This document shows positions 36,311 through 53,106 of a DNA stretch of 64,000 bases, piece by piece (within the stretch, counting starts at the first letter, position 1; each line of letters opens with the position of its first letter). Source of the DNA: Salvelinus alpinus. Lineage: Eukaryota; Chordata; Actinopteri; Salmoniformes; Salmonidae. The stretch spans positions 6,876,643 through 6,940,642 of the forward strand of contig NC_092092.1 of the NCBI RefSeq assembly GCF_045679555.1. The letters are read 5' to 3'. Made by a program: the position numbers and the translations under genes. The notes below the pieces were generated by a model. It was given only the letters and a program-made list of their open reading frames with translations. It did no database searches and was not told the DNA's origin.

Positions 36311-37204
36311 GTCTGTCTGACTCCTGTAGTTGTAAACTGACCGTCTGTCTGACTCCTGTAGTTGTAAACTGACCGTCTGTCTGACTCCTGTAGTTGTAAA
36401 CTGACCGTCTGTCTGACTCCTGTAGTTGTAAACTGACCGTCTGTCTGACTCCTGTAGTTGTAAACTGACCGTCTGTCTGACTCCTGTAGTTGTAAACTGA
36501 CCGTCTGTCTGACTCCTGTAGTTGTAAACTGACCGTCTGTCTGACTCCTGTAGTTGTTAACTGACCGTCTGTCTGACTCCTGTAGTTGTAAACTGACCGT
36601 CTGTCTGAATCCTGTCGTTGTAAACTGACCGTCTGTCTGACACCTGTAGTTGGAAACTGACCGTCTGTCTGACTCCTGTAGTTGTTAACTGACCGTCTGT
36701 CTGACTCCTGTAGTTGTAAACTGACCGTCTGTCTGACTCCTGTAGTTGTAAACTGACCGTCTGTCTGACTCCTGTAGTTGTTAACTGACCGTCTGTCTGA
36801 CTCCTGTAGTTGTAAACTGACCGTCTGTCTGACTCCTGTAGTTGTTAACTGACCGTCTGTCTGACTCCTGTAGTTGTAAACTGACCGTCTGTCTGACTCC
36901 TGTAGTTGTAAACTGACCGTCTGTCTGACTCCTGTAGTTGTAAACTGACCGTCTGTCTGACTCCTGTAGTTGTTAACTGACCGTCTGTCTGACTCCTGTA
37001 GTTGTAAACTGACCGTCTGTCTGAATCCTGTCGTTGTAAACTGACCGTCTGTCTGACACCTGTAGTTGGAAACTGACCGTCTGTCTGACTCCTGTAGTTG
37101 TTAACTGACCGTCTGTCTGACTCCTGTAGTTGTAAACTGACCGTCTGTCTGACTCCTGTAGTTGTAAACTGACCGTCTGTCTGACTCCTGTAGTTGTAAA
37201 CTGG
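36311..37204. repeat. 32-bp minisatellite with a 13-unit internal duplication
   Basis: About 28 units of 32 bp contain GACTCCTGTAGTTGTAAACT. A rare variant pair (GAATCCTGTCGTTG followed by GACACCTGTAGTTGG) occurs at 36607 and again at 37023, exactly 416 bp or 13 units later. The 120-codon minus frame at 36973-37335 is an artefact. Confidence 0.95.
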
Positions 37205-37712
37205 GCATGAAAAGCAAACATATTGTGCGCGCCAACAGCCAACTCAGAACTCACGTTCAGACAGTTAAATATAGGACCTGCTATTATTAGAGCGTAGGCC
37301 AGCTGTGAAACCCTTTCGACACCTTGTAGAGTCAATGCCCTGAAGAAATTGAGGCTGTTCTGAGGTCAAAAAATTAGGAAGGTGTTCCTAATGTTTTGTA
37401 CAGTCAGTGTATATTTTATTGAGAGCACACATGTAGGGCCAGGGGCAGACTGGGACAAATATTCAGCCGTGGCATTTTATCCAAACCAAGCTCACATCAC
37501 TGCGCCCACATAACATAGGCAGAACACTATAGTACAGCGTTTCTCAACTTTTACTTTACCAGTGACGGTGAAACACGGTCCTCCTTTTTTAACTAGCTCA
37601 TGTTTAAGACAAATACAACATGTAAAACCCCCACTGGTGTTACAACTCACCACTATAACTGGACCTCTCTTGCCTCCTTGTTGTGCAGTCAGTCTCTGCA
37701 TCTTCTCTGTTG

Positions 37713-37885
<173 letters not shown>

Positions 37886-38603
37886 GATTGTCCTTGTTCT
37901 CCTCTGTTGTCACTCTGTCACCAGAAGGCCAGGGGACCACACTGCCTGTGCTGAGCCCAGCAACGTTCTAGTTGTGAACGAATAAAAACATATATTAGAC
38001 AAAGAAGAAAATCACTGAATAAATGTCAATATAGATTGACCATTGGCTTATATTAACTTATAACAGCCTAACTGCTTAATATTGCAAATGGATTCCTGTC
38101 ATGTGCTCCCCTCTGCCCACTTAGCTAAGTGTTTATTAGGCTACATATACATTCAAAACATTAAGCAACTGGCAGACTCTCTATGTTTCTTCTTTTGAAT
38201 TCGATTTTAAACCTTCTGTGTTTATCATAGAATGATGGGACTAGTTTCTGTGGATGCAGATAGATTTCCATCGTTGTGCTTCGTTTGACAGTATCCATAT
38301 GCGTGTCCTTCTGCCAAGAAGTGACTGGCCCTCCGATGGGCAAATAACATTTTAGGCGGGACTTTCCATCCTCCAATGGCGTGTTATATATAATGTAACC
38401 CGACACCAGCGTTCACTACATTTCATCCACTCAGAACCTTGCCTTGCTGGCTGAAGAGATTGAGATTCAGAAGCAAACAAACACTGATGAAGAAATGTAA
38501 ATACACAGACTTTTAACAGGATTATTTAACAATTATTATGCATTAATTCAGTGCAATACATAATCATGTCTAATGTGATGCTAATACATTTTCAGGCTAT
38601 TAC

Positions 38604-38808
38604 AGGCAACTCAGTTAAGAACAAATTCTTATTTAAAATGACGGCCTACACCGGCAAAACCCAGACAACGCTGGGCTAATTGTGTGCCGCCCTATGGGAC
38701 TCCCAATCACAGCCAGATGTGACACAGCCTGGATTTGAACCAGGGACTGCAGTGACACCTCTTACACTGAGATGCAGTGCCTTAGACAGCTGCGCCGCTC
38801 TGTCGCCC
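38604..38808 (-). repeat. tRNA-derived SINE (salmonid type)
   Basis: On the minus strand the tRNA-like head starts near 38808, shows an A-box-like stretch and the B box GGTTCAAATCC (38731-38741), and then a body with GGGAGTCCCATAGGGCGGC and TTCTTAACTGA near the 3' end. It resembles the tRNA-Leu-derived salmonid SINEs, though the exact family is uncertain. It has no target duplication that I could place. Confidence 0.75.
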
Positions 38809-39289
38809 ATAATTGTTAGTGTCTATCATATGTGTTCCCAGAAGCCCCCCTTCCCTAATTAAGTGTAAATGCACCTACTATTTCACATGCTATACAGCCA
38901 AAATATGAACAGGCAGCAGTAGGCAGCGATTGGGGACATTGCCCTGTGTAGGTTGCTGTCTTTCGGATGGGGTGTTAAACGGGTGACCTGACTCTCTGTG
39001 GTCACTAAAGATACCATGGCACTTATTGTAAGAGTAAGGGTGTTAAACCCGGTGTCCCCGATAAACTCCCAATCTGGCCCTCATCCCATCGTGGCCACCT
39101 CATTCCCAGCTTCCAATTGGCTCATTCATCCCCCTTCCTCTCCCCCTGTAACTATTCCCCAGGTCGTTGCTGTAAATGAGAACGTGTTCTCAGCCCACTT
39201 ACCTGGTAAAATAACGGTAAAATAAACAACTTTACTCTGGGACAGTAACAGTAGCCTGTTGCCTGAACAGTGAAGCAAATTTAGGAGTT

Positions 39290-39862
39290 TTATCAAATCT
39301 AATAAAAATATATTTGTCACATGCACCGAATACAACAGGTGTGGACTTTACCGTGAAATACCTACTTTCGAGCCCTTTCCTAACAACGCTGAGTTAAAAA
39401 GTAAGAACATTTGCAAATAAGAATAGAAAATAGTAAAACAATAGATAACAGTAGCGAGGCTATATACATGGAGTACAGGTAATGAGTTAATGTGCCAGGG
39501 TACGAGGTAGTAATGAGACTATATACATGGAGTACAGGTAATGAGTTAATGTGCCAGGGTACGAGGTAGTAATGAGACTATATACATGGAGTACAGGTAA
39601 TGAGTTAATGTGCCAGGGTACGAGGTAGTAATGAGACTATATACAAGGAGTACAGGTAATGAGTTAATGTGCCAGGGTACGAGGTAGTAATGAGACTATA
39701 TACAAGGAGTACAGGTACTGAGTTAATGGACAACGGTACGAGGTAGTAATGAGACTATATACAAGGAGTACAGGTACTGAGTTAATGGACCAGGGTACGA
39801 GGTAGTAATGAGACTATATACAAGGAGTACAGGTACTGAGTTAATGGACAAGGGTACGAGGT
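39290..39862. repeat. Dispersed repeat with a 59-bp tandem expansion, about 7 units
   Basis: The left part (TTGTCACATGCACCGAATAC, TTACCGTGAAATAC) is a common fish interspersed repeat. From about 39456 a unit with GAGACTATATACATGGAGTA is repeated about seven times, and the later units carry shared changes (CAAGG, TACTGAG). Bases 38809-39289 hold no gene. Confidence 0.85.
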
Positions 39863-40284
39863 AGATGAAGTAATAGGCAGTGGTGGAAAAAGTACCCAAA
39901 TCATCATACTTGAGTAAAAGTAAAGATACCTTAATAGAAAATTACTCAAGTAAAAGTGAAAGTCACCCAGAAAAAAACTACTTGAGAAAAAGATAAATAA
40001 AGAGATAAATAAACATTTAAAAAATTGCGGATAGCCAGGGGCACACCACAACACGCAGACATCACTTACAAACGAAGCATTTGTGTTTAGTGAGTCTTCC
40101 AGATCAGAGGCAGTACGGATGACCAGGGATGGTCTCTTGATAGTTGAGTGAATTGGACCACTTTCCTGTCCTGCTAAGCATTGAAAATGTAACAAGTACT
40201 TTTGGTTGTCAGGAAAAATGAATGCAGTAAAAAGTACATTATTTTATTTAGGAATTTAGGGAAGTAAAAGTAGTCAAAAATATA

Positions 40285-41886
<1,602 letters not shown>

Positions 41887-41955
41887 TAAATTGTTGTAAT
41901 TTTTTTTTTTTTTAAAGCTTAAGTTGTACAAAAAAAAACTTAAGTTGTACTTTAA

Positions 41956-42587
41956 CGTTTTTACGGGACGGTTGAGCTAACATAGGCTAATGCGATTAGC
42001 ATGAGGTTGTAGTAAGTAACAAGAAAGTTTCACAGGACATAGACACGTCTTAAAGGGCAGAAAGCTTAAATTATTGTTAACTGCACTGTCCAATTTACAG
42101 TAGCTATTACAGTGAAAGAATACCATGCTATTGTTTGAGGAGAGTGCACCATTTTGAACATAAAACGTTATTTATTAACAAATTGGACACATTTGGGCAG
42201 TCTTGATATAAGATTTTGAACAGAAATCCAATGGTTCATTGGATTAGTCTAAAACTTTGCACATACACTGCCTCCATTTAGTGGCCAAAATGTATATTGC
42301 AACTGGGCTGGAATAATACATTATGGCCTTTCTCTTGCATTTCAAAGATGGTGGTACAAAAAAATACAAAAGAATGGTTCTTTTTTTCTTTGTATTATGT
42401 TTTACCAGATCTAATGTGTTATATTCTCCTACATTCCTTTTCCACAAACTTCAAAGTGTTTCCTTCCAAATGGTACCAAGAATATGCATATCCTTGCTTC
42501 AGGTACCTGAGCTACAGGCAGTTAGATTTGAGTATGTAATTTTAGGCAAAAATTGGGGGGAAAAGGGGGCGGATCCTTAAGAGGTTT
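41956..42587. mobile_element. TTAA-flanked repeat inside the hAT-type MITE
   Basis: TTAA occurs at 41952-41955 and 42588-42591, on either side of a 632-bp block that is absent from the usual MITE sequence as I know it. It includes GGTTGAGCTAACATAGGCTA and ATATGCATATCCTTGCTTC, the latter shared with 3137-3573. TTAA duplication is typical of piggyBac-type elements. The small open frames in it are not genes. Confidence 0.6.
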
Positions 42588-42678
42588 TTAAGTACTTTAC
42601 ACCACTGGTAATATGCACATGTAGGTAGGGATGAAAGTAACCAGACAATCATGATAGATAATAAACAGAGTAGCAGCG

Positions 42679-42812
<134 letters not shown>

Positions 42813-42940
42813 AGTCGTGGCCAAAAGTTTTGAGAATGACACAAATATTAATTTTCACAAAGTCTGCTGCCTCAGTTTGTATGATGGCAATTTGCATTGA
42901 ATCCAGAATGTTATGAAGAGTGATCAGATGAATAGCAATT

Positions 42941-43869
42941 CATCTGGGTTGGCGCCCCCCCCCCCCCTTGGTTTGTGCTGTGGTGGGGATCTTTGTGGGC
43001 TATACTCGGCCTTGTCTCAGGATGGTAAGTTGGTGGTTGAAGATATCCCTCTAGTGGTGTGGGGGCTGTGCTTTGGCAAAGTGGGTTGGGTTATATCCTT
43101 CCTGTTTGGCCCTGTCCGGGGGTATCATCGGATGAGGCCACAGTGTCTCCTGACCCCTCCTGTCTCAGCCTCCAGTATTTATGCTGCAGTAGTTTATGTG
43201 TCGGGGGGCTAGGGTCAGTTGGTTATATCTGGAGTACTTCTCCTGTCTTATCCGGTGTCCTGTGTGAATTTAAGTATGCTCTCTCTAATTCTCTCCTTCT
43301 CTCTTTCTTTCTCTCTCTCGGAGGACCTGAGCCCTAGGACCATGCGTCAGGACTACCGGGCATGATGACTCCTTGCTGTCCCCAGTCCACCTGGCCTTGC
43401 TGCTGTTCCAGTTTCAACTGTTCTGTCTGCGGCTATGGAACCCTGACCTGTCCACCGGACGTGCTACCTGTCCCAGACCTGCTGTTTTCAACTCTCTAGA
43501 GACCGCAGGAGTGGTAGAGATACTCTTAATGATCGGCTATGAAAAGCCAACTGACATTTACTTCTGATTATTATTTGACCATGCTGGTCATTTATGAACA
43601 TTTGAACATCTTGGCCATGTTCTGTTATAATCTCCACCTGGCACAGCCAGAAGAGGACTGGCCACCCCTCATAGCCTGGTTCCTCTCTAGGTTTCTTCCT
43701 AGGTTTTGGCCCTTCTAGGGAGTTTTTCCTAGCCGCCGTGCTTCTACACCTGCATTGTTTGCTGTTTGGGGTTTTAGGCTGGGTTTCTGTACAGCACTTC
43801 GAGATATTAGCTGATGTACGAAGGGCTATATAAAATAAACTTGATTTGATTTTGATTTGATTTGATTTG
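42941..43869 (+). mobile_element. Retroposon-like dispersed repeat, forward copy
   Basis: The 929-bp insert has a GC-rich head and a tail of TTTGA units (43847-43869). AATT is found on both sides (42937-42940 and 43870-43873), a possible short target duplication. The same family occurs reversed at 10981-11905, and its last 115 bp at about 62083-62200. Its open frames carry no recognised domain. Confidence 0.8.
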
Positions 43870-44111
43870 AATTGCAAAGTCCCTCTTTGCCATGCAAATT
43901 AACTGAATCCCCCAAAAACATTTCCACTGCATTTCAGCCCTGCCACAAAAGGACCAGCTGCCATCATGTCAGTGATTCTCTCGTTAACACAGGTGTGAGT
44001 GTTAACAAGGACAAGGCTGGAGATCACTCTGTCATGCTGATTGAATTCGAATAACAGACTGGAAGCTTTAAAAGGAGGGTGGTGCTTGTAATCATTGTTT
44101 GTCCTCTGTCA

Positions 44112-45130
44112 ACCATGGTTACCTGCAAGGAAACACGTGCCATCATCATTGCTTTGCACAAAAAGGGCATCACAGGCATGGATATTACTGCCAGTAAGAT
44201 TGCACCTAAATCAACCATTTATCGGATCATCAAGAACATCAAGGACAGCAGTTGAAATGTTGTGACGAAGGCTTCAGGGCGCCCAAGAAAGTAGAGCAAG
44301 CGCCAGGACCGTCTCCTAAAGTTGATTCAGCTGCGGGATCGGGGCACCACCAGTACAGAGCTTGCTCAGGAATGGCAGCAGGCAGGTGCGAGTGCATCTG
44401 CACGCACAGTGAGGCGAAGACTTTTGGAGGATGGCCTGGTGTCAAGAAGGGCAGCAAAGAAGCCACTTCTCTCTCAGAAAAACATCAGGGACAGACTAAT
44501 ATTCTGCAAAATGTACAGGGATTGAACTGCTGAAGACTGTGGTAAAGTCATTTTCTCTGATGAATCCCCTTTCCGATTGTTTGGGGCATCCGGAAAAAAG
44601 CTTGTCCGGAGAAGACAAGGTGAGCGCTACCATCAGTCCTGTGTCTTGCCAACAGTAAAGCATCCTGAGACCATTCATCTGTGGGGTTGTTTCTCAGCCA
44701 AGGGAGTGGGCTCACTCACAATTTTGCCTAAGAACAGCCATGAATTAAGAATGGTACCAACACATCCTCCGAGAGCAACTTCTCCCAACCATCCAGGAAC
44801 AGTTTGGTGACGAACAATGCCTTTTCCAGCATGATGGAGCACCTTGCCATAAGGCAAAAGTGATAAATAAGTGGCTCGGGGAACAAAACATGATATTTTG
44901 GGTCCATGGCCAGGAAACTCCCCGACCTTAATCCCATTGAAAACTTGTGGTCAGTCCTCAAGAGGCGGGTGGACAAACAAAAACCCACAAGTTCTGACAA
45001 ACTCCAAGCATTGATTATACAAGAATAGGCTGCCATCAGTCAGGATGTTGCCCAGAAGTTAAATGACAGCATGCCAGGGCGGATTGCAGAGGTCTTGAAA
45101 AAGAAGGGTCAACACTGCAAATATTGACTC
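44112..45130 (+). pseudogene. Tc1 transposase pseudogene
   Basis: On the + strand, frames begin with MVTCKETRAIIIALHKKG-like sequence near 44115, then a helix-turn-helix region and QLRDRGTTSTELAQEWQQAG (44330-44390). Catalytic blocks follow: VIFSDESPFRLFG-like near 44560 and HDGAPCHKAKVINKWL-like near 44830. Near 44930 comes DLNPIENLWSVLKRRV-like. At least four frame changes separate them. The family's DDE catalytic signs remain visible but the reading frame is broken. Confidence 0.85.
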
Positions 45131-45150
45131 TTTGCATCAACTTCACGTAG

Positions 45151-45560
45151 TCATTTAGACAGGTTACCTTGGCGTTCATGGGCACAGGGATTATGGTGGT
45201 CTGCTTGAAACATGTAGGTATTACAGACTGGGTCAGGGAGAGGTTGAAATATATAACTTGTCCCCTTTTTAGACTAGAAAAATCTACCCTTAGGGTGAAA
45301 TTATGTTCCTGTGTTCTGCCTAAAATGAGATGACATCCCCCGCCCCAGGCAACCCAAAAAACGAACAATCGATCATCAATATGAATAAGCACCGCTAAAA
45401 ACAACACATTTGTTGTTACGCATGACCGTCCTATCCAAACCCCTGACATGTGTCTCCCAAAACATTACTTGCGGTTTGTAGCCTATGAATTTTCACTCAC
45501 ACGGTTTCATACGTCAGTGTAAATGTATCAGCCTACATCAACGCGTTCTTCCTCTCTGTA
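45151..45560. other. No recognisable gene; upstream of kcnj2
   Basis: The 137-codon minus frame at 45036-45449 overlaps the Tc1 remnant and shows no domain. This stretch lies just upstream of the proposed kcnj2 promoter. Confidence 0.4.
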
Positions 45561-45640
45561 ATACTATTGGCTGGGTAGGGTCCAGAAGGCGGAGCATGCC
45601 GGTATACGCTATTTAAATTGCCATGGAGAACTATTCGCTA
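45561..45640 (+). promoter_or_regulatory. kcnj2: Candidate kcnj2 promoter
   Basis: An inverted CCAAT box (ATTGG at 45566-45570), a GC-rich stretch (GAAGGCGGAGC) and a TATA-like TATTTAAA at 45610-45617 are followed about 25-30 bp later by the proposed transcription start. These are short motifs and could be chance, but their order and the strong donor downstream support a promoter. Confidence 0.5.
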
Positions 45641-45830
45641 AGCACATTATTAAGACCAGTCATTTCATTGACATGAGGGAGTTTCAGTTCTCGCTGTCAT
45701 CATAACAAGAAGGCAACATTACTCCAAAACAGAAACAAACGCTTTCAAAAGTGTTTACCAGCGGACATATCTTCTGGAATCTAATTTCAACTAACTTTTG
45801 ATTTTGTCCCGGTCTATAAATGTGCAACAG
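45640..45830 (+). other. kcnj2: Candidate kcnj2 noncoding exon 1
   Basis: The stretch ends AACAG with an excellent donor, GTAAGG at 45831. The next good acceptor before the kcnj2 start is at 51097-51098, giving an intron of 5268 bp. KCNJ2 in mammals also has one noncoding exon and an intron of about this size before a single coding exon. The start at 45640 is a guess from the TATA position. Confidence 0.55.
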
Positions 45831-46418
45831 GTAAGGTTTAACAACCTCTTTGTAGCAATTCGTATCAAACGTATGGGGAAGATGACGACTTTGCATAACA
45901 TAGACTACTGTTTATTTTATATATTTGAGAATATTGGGACAGTTGCACTTGGACAGTCGCTCCATTGAATGGATGCGCTGCGCCGACTTTCAGACAAAGT
46001 CATACCCACTGTGGCTAGAAGCTTGCAGAGCAGGACTTTTTATTGTTTATTAATGCATATCATTTCATCAACCTGTTTAAATCCATAATAATACAATTTA
46101 AGTGCAAAAACATGCCATGTTAATGCGTCGGCTGATTCATACAGTTATGTTGTAATACGCTGCTCACAAACATAGGCTGAAACATCCCAAAAGTTACAAT
46201 TTGTCATGCAATCAGTGTTATTCGTATATCTTTTTCCCATGTAAACGTACATTCATGTACAATTATAACGGTATGGATGGAATGTTTGAACGATGTATGA
46301 GAGATTGCATCACTCAGTCGGTTCTCGTTTTTTACCCCGCACCTGTTCGCATTTCTCGTTGGCATGTGCTACATATCGAGGGCTGCTTGGAGTCTGGAGC
46401 CACATACTTTATTCTATG

Positions 46419-46866
46419 TTAAAGGTCCAATGCAACCGTTTTTATCTCAATATCAAATCATTACTGGGTAACAATTAGGTACCTTACTGCTATTGTTTTC
46501 AATTGAAATGATCAAAAATAAACAAAAAATAGCTTCATAGCAAAGAGCAATTTCTCAAGCAATAATTTAGCTAAGACTGTCTGGGAGTAGTCTGAGTGGG
46601 GAGGGGAAAACTAAAGACTAGCTGTTATTGGCAGAAAGGTTTGGAACTCTCCTTCTTATTGGTCTATTAACTTACTTGTCAGGCAGGCCAAAACTCCATT
46701 CCACCAAAACAGACAGAAATGTATTTTCAAGCAGCTCTTACACTAAAAAGGCATTATCATAATTTTCACAAATTCACAGTATTATTCCAGCCTCATAGTG
46801 TTGAAATATATGTATATATGAAACAGGAAAATCACGTTTTTTTTACTCCACTGGACATTTTAAATG
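46419..46866. repeat. MITE-like dispersed salmonid repeat
   Basis: The ends, TTAAAGGTCCAATGCAA and the complement of CTCCACTGGACATTTTAA, are imperfect inverted copies. The interior (CTGTCTGGGAGTAGTCTGAG, CAGGCAGGCCAAAACTCCAT) is familiar from salmonid genomes. It lies in the kcnj2 intron. Bases 45841-46418 hold no gene. Confidence 0.6.
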
Positions 46867-49812
<2,946 letters not shown>

Positions 49813-51060
49813 AGTGTAATATACGTGCAGTATGTTTCTATGCATGTAGGTCTGTGAACCTTAGTGGCAGGTGCTAGGAGAAGTGGCTAGGGTGAGAAAT
49901 GGAACCGAGCCTGTGTCCCATACCAACACACTGACTGCCTACACCGCTCCCTTGGACCTCCGTGTAGTCTTGCTTTGTATGGTTTTGTTATGGCTCATTC
50001 TCATTTGCCTAGTTGACACACACACTACCTTTTCATCAAGGTCTCTGTATGTCCTAAGTCAAGTTATCACTAATCGGAAAGTCTACACAAACATGAATAT
50101 AATCAAGACACACAGAAAATGGAATAGCTGTTATTTCTGTACAATTGACACCCCATTAAAGTACCTCTTTACAACCAGAAACACCCATCTTGAGCTTTAG
50201 AAAGTTTCCAGAACCCTAATAAGTGACATTCAAAGAAAAGAGCCCGGTTGGTCGGTTGGCCAAGTGATGTGGTACAGTAGCTTACATTCAAGCAACAAAA
50301 CATTTTCCATCTTTCCAAGGTTGTGATTAGCAAGGTATGTGAAAATGGATATTAAGAACGCACCAGTGGGTAATGCGGCAGTAGGATTGGTCCACGCACC
50401 GTGCAGTTTGACAAACAGGCTTCTGTGACAGACAGTAAGACTGTCTTCACAGAGTGGAAGTGACAGGTCTACTTGTAAAGGAGTATTAAACTGAAGGAAA
50501 TCGTTAATTTGCTGCTTTTAACAAGACTGGCATTTCCTCGTCCATGTTACAAAGTAATGTACTGTCTGTTGTTGTTCCCCAGAAATATGAAATTGCAATG
50601 GTTATACGTGCATCTGAGCATGATCAGTTAGCATTTATCCTTTTATTTTTAAGAAACAGTAACGGTCCAGCTGGGGGGGGGGGGGGGGGTCCAAAGAAAC
50701 CATGAGTGCACGTGATCCCGTAGAGACACCGCAACCCACATTCCAACAGGCAATTATCTTTTTCGACACTGTGGGCAACAAAAAACAAGTATGCTTTGTG
50801 ACTTACCATCGGTGGGACATCGCTCCCATTGCTCCCTGAACTCTCTCAGTAGAGAGTGGAGAAGCCAGGATAGGGGTTAAATATGACTGTTGTCATAACT
50901 GAATGAAATATTGTTGGCATGAGGAGACGTGCTTGTTCTTGACCTTGGGTATACAGTATGTGATTGTTTTCTCAGGCTTCACACACGACAGAGTAATCGA
51001 TTGGATATTGAAATAATCATTCATGACAGTTGGTGGTATTTCATGTATCATATCTCATCA
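49813..51060. other. Intron sequence with a poly-G run
   Basis: Holds a G run of about 17 near 50675-50690. No repeat family or coding frame that I can support. It ends close to the kcnj2 exon 2 acceptor. Confidence 0.45.
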
Positions 51061-51098
51061 GCAAGTCTAAAACCTTTCTCTCTCTCTTTTCATCTTAG
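51061..51098 (+). other. kcnj2: 3' splice site of the kcnj2 coding exon
   Basis: A run of CT units and TTTTCATCTTAG ends at 51098, leaving 281 bp of 5' UTR before the start codon at 51380. Confidence 0.7.
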
Positions 51099-51379
51099 CA
51101 TACGTCATTGGTGAGGCCAGGCTGCCCGATGAGAGAGCACTACTCAACCCCAAGGACCTCTCCCTGGTTGCAGTCAAGCTAGAGGCCGTCGAGGACCGAG
51201 AGAGAGGCTTTGTCTCCTCCTCCCTCCTTTTCCTCCGTCCGCCTCACTTCACCACCCAATTTTCTGCTTGAGTTGGTCCCGTTAGTGTTTCAAAACTGTT
51301 TCTCCAACGCTTTTTCAAGAAACTCAGACTGTTTTCCAAAGTAGAAGCAGCGCCACAGCCCTCCCACCAGAACGAGGTG

Positions 51380-52663
51380 ATGGGAAGTGTGCGAGCCAAC
51401 CGCTACAGCATAGTGTCAACCGAGGAGAACGGTATGAAGTTGGCCACCGTGGCAGTGCCCAACGGGTATGGGAATGGCAAGGGCAAGGTGCACACGCGGC
51501 ACCAGCCCCAGAGCCGCTTCGTCAAGAAGGACGGTCACTGCAATGTGCAGTTCATCAATGTGTCCGAGAAAGGCCAACGTTACCTCGCCGACATCTTCAC
51601 TACATGCGTAGACATCCGCTGGCGGTGGATGTTCGTCATCTTCTGCCTTGCCTTCCTCCTGTCGTGGCTGTTCTTCGGCTGCGTCTTCTGGCTGGTCGCC
51701 ATCTTCCACGGGGACTTGGAGAACAACTCCCAGAAGTGCGTCTCCAACGTGAGCAGTTTCACTGCAGCCTTCCTGTTTTCCATCGAGACCCAGACCACCA
51801 TCGGCTACGGCTACCGCTACGTCACCGACGAGTGTCCCGTGGCGGTCTTCACGGTGGTCTTCCAGAGCATTGTGGGCTGTATCATCGACGCCTTCATCAT
51901 CGGCGCCGTCATGGCCAAGATGGCCAAGCCCAAGAAGAGGAACGAGACGCTGGTATTCAGCCACAACGCTACAGTGGCCATGAGGGACAACAAGCTGTGT
52001 CTGATGTGGCGCGTGGGCAACCTGAGAAAAAGCCACCTGGTAGAGGCCCACGTGCGTGCCCACCTCCTCAAGTCACGCACCACGGCAGAGGGGGAGTTCA
52101 TCCCTCTGGACCAGATGGACATTGATGTGGGCTTCGACAGCGGAGTCGACCGTATCTTCCTGGTGACGCCCATCACCATCGTCCACGAGATCGACGAGGA
52201 CAGCCCATTCTATAACATGAGCAAGCAAGAGCTGGAGACGTCCGAGTTCGAGATCGTGGTGATCCTGGAAGGGATGGTGGAGGCCACGGCCATGACCACC
52301 CAGTGCCGCAGCTCCTACCTGGCCAGCGAGATCCTGTGGGGCCACCGCTTCGAGCCGGTGCTCTTCGAGGAGAAGAGCTACTACAAGGTGGACTACTCTC
52401 GTTTTCATAAGACTTATGAGGTTCCCAGCACCCCGCTGTGCAGCGCCAGAGACCTGGCCGAGAAAAAATACATCCTATCCAGCTCCAACTCCTTCTGTTA
52501 CGAGAACGAGGTGGCGCTGACTAACAAAGAGGAGATGGACGAGGGGAACGGGGGTAGCGTGGGCCCAGATGTAACCCAGACAGACAATATGTCAGACTCA
52601 GAGCATCAGCAGGCCACTGTGCCACTAGAGTCCAGGCCCCTGAGACGAGAATCTGAAATTTGA
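51380..52663 (+). CDS. kcnj2: Inward-rectifier K+ channel Kir2.1
   Basis: The 427-residue protein equals human Kir2.1 in length. It forms tetrameric plasma-membrane channels that set the resting potential of muscle, heart and neurons. Visible are the N-terminal [11 protein letters not shown] block (48-58), TM1 at about 82-108, the filter TIGYG (140-144), TM2 with the rectification residue Asp170, PKKR-type lipid-contact basics (184-187), Glu222 and Glu297 (matching Kir2.1 Glu224 and Glu299 in polyamine binding), the ER-export motif FCYENE (372-377), and the PDZ ligand SEI at the end. Numbers run two below human, so the N-terminus is two residues shorter. The start is the ATG at 51380, not the in-frame GTG at 51377. 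The coding region lies in one exon. The gene looks intact and constrained. Confidence 0.97.
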   Translation: MGSVRANRYSIVSTEENGMKLATVAVPNGYGNGKGKVHTRHQPQSRFVKKDGHCNVQFINVSEKGQRYLADIFTTCVDIRWRWMFVIFCLAFLLSWLFFGCVFWLVAIFHGDLENNSQKCVSNVSSFTAAFLFSIETQTTIGYGYRYVTDECPVAVFTVVFQSIVGCIIDAFIIGAVMAKMAKPKKRNETLVFSHNATVAMRDNKLCLMWRVGNLRKSHLVEAHVRAHLLKSRTTAEGEFIPLDQMDIDVGFDSGVDRIFLVTPITIVHEIDEDSPFYNMSKQELETSEFEIVVILEGMVEATAMTTQCRSSYLASEILWGHRFEPVLFEEKSYYKVDYSRFHKTYEVPSTPLCSARDLAEKKYILSSSNSFCYENEVALTNKEEMDEGNGGSVGPDVTQTDNMSDSEHQQATVPLESRPLRRESEI

Positions 52664-52737
52664 CTGTGCAGAGACTGCAGACCACCGCACAGAGAAGAAG
52701 ATTCGGATTCTAGAATCCCATCTAGTTGTTATAAATG

Positions 52738-53106
52738 GCACATTGAGCTGAGCTGGGCCTAGTGTAAAGGACATTGAGCTGAGCTGGGCCTAGTGTAAAG
52801 GACATTGAGCTGAGCTGGGCCTAGTGTAAAGGACATTGAGCTGAGCTGGGCCTAGTGTAAAGGACATTGAGCTGAGCTGGGCCTAGTGTAAAGAACATTG
52901 AGCTGAGCTGGGCCTAGTATAAAGGACATTGAGCTGAGCTGGGCCTAGTGTAAAGGACATTGAGCTGAGCTGGGCCTAGTATAAAGGACATTGAGCTGAG
53001 CTGGGCCTAGTGTAAAGGACATTGAGCTGAGCTGGGCCTAGTGTAAAGGACATTGAGCTGAGCTGGGCCTAGTGTAAAGGACATTGAGCTGAGCTGGGCC
53101 TTGGGT
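52738..53106. repeat. 31-bp minisatellite in the kcnj2 3' UTR, about 12 units
   Basis: Units contain GACATTGAGCTGAGCTGGGC and vary at GTGTAAA versus ATATAAA. The array starts about 75 bp after the stop codon, so if the UTR call is right it is transcribed. Confidence 0.93.

Noticed and set aside
36311-37204. CRISPR-like array of 32-bp repeats
   Set aside because: The units follow each other with no spacers, and the DNA is vertebrate.
43373-43567. Small + frames in the 0.9-kb retroposon as genes
   Set aside because: They are not conserved between the copies at 10981 and 42941.
45036-45449. 137-codon minus frame before kcnj2
   Set aside because: It begins in the end of a Tc1 relic and shows no domain or splice support.
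51377-51379. GTG as the kcnj2 start
   Set aside because: The ATG at 51380 gives the human length of 427 residues and has G at -3; GTG starts are not expected in such a gene.
51416-52063. 215-codon minus frame opposite kcnj2
   Set aside because: It mirrors the strongly conserved, GC-rich kcnj2 coding region and has no domain of its own.
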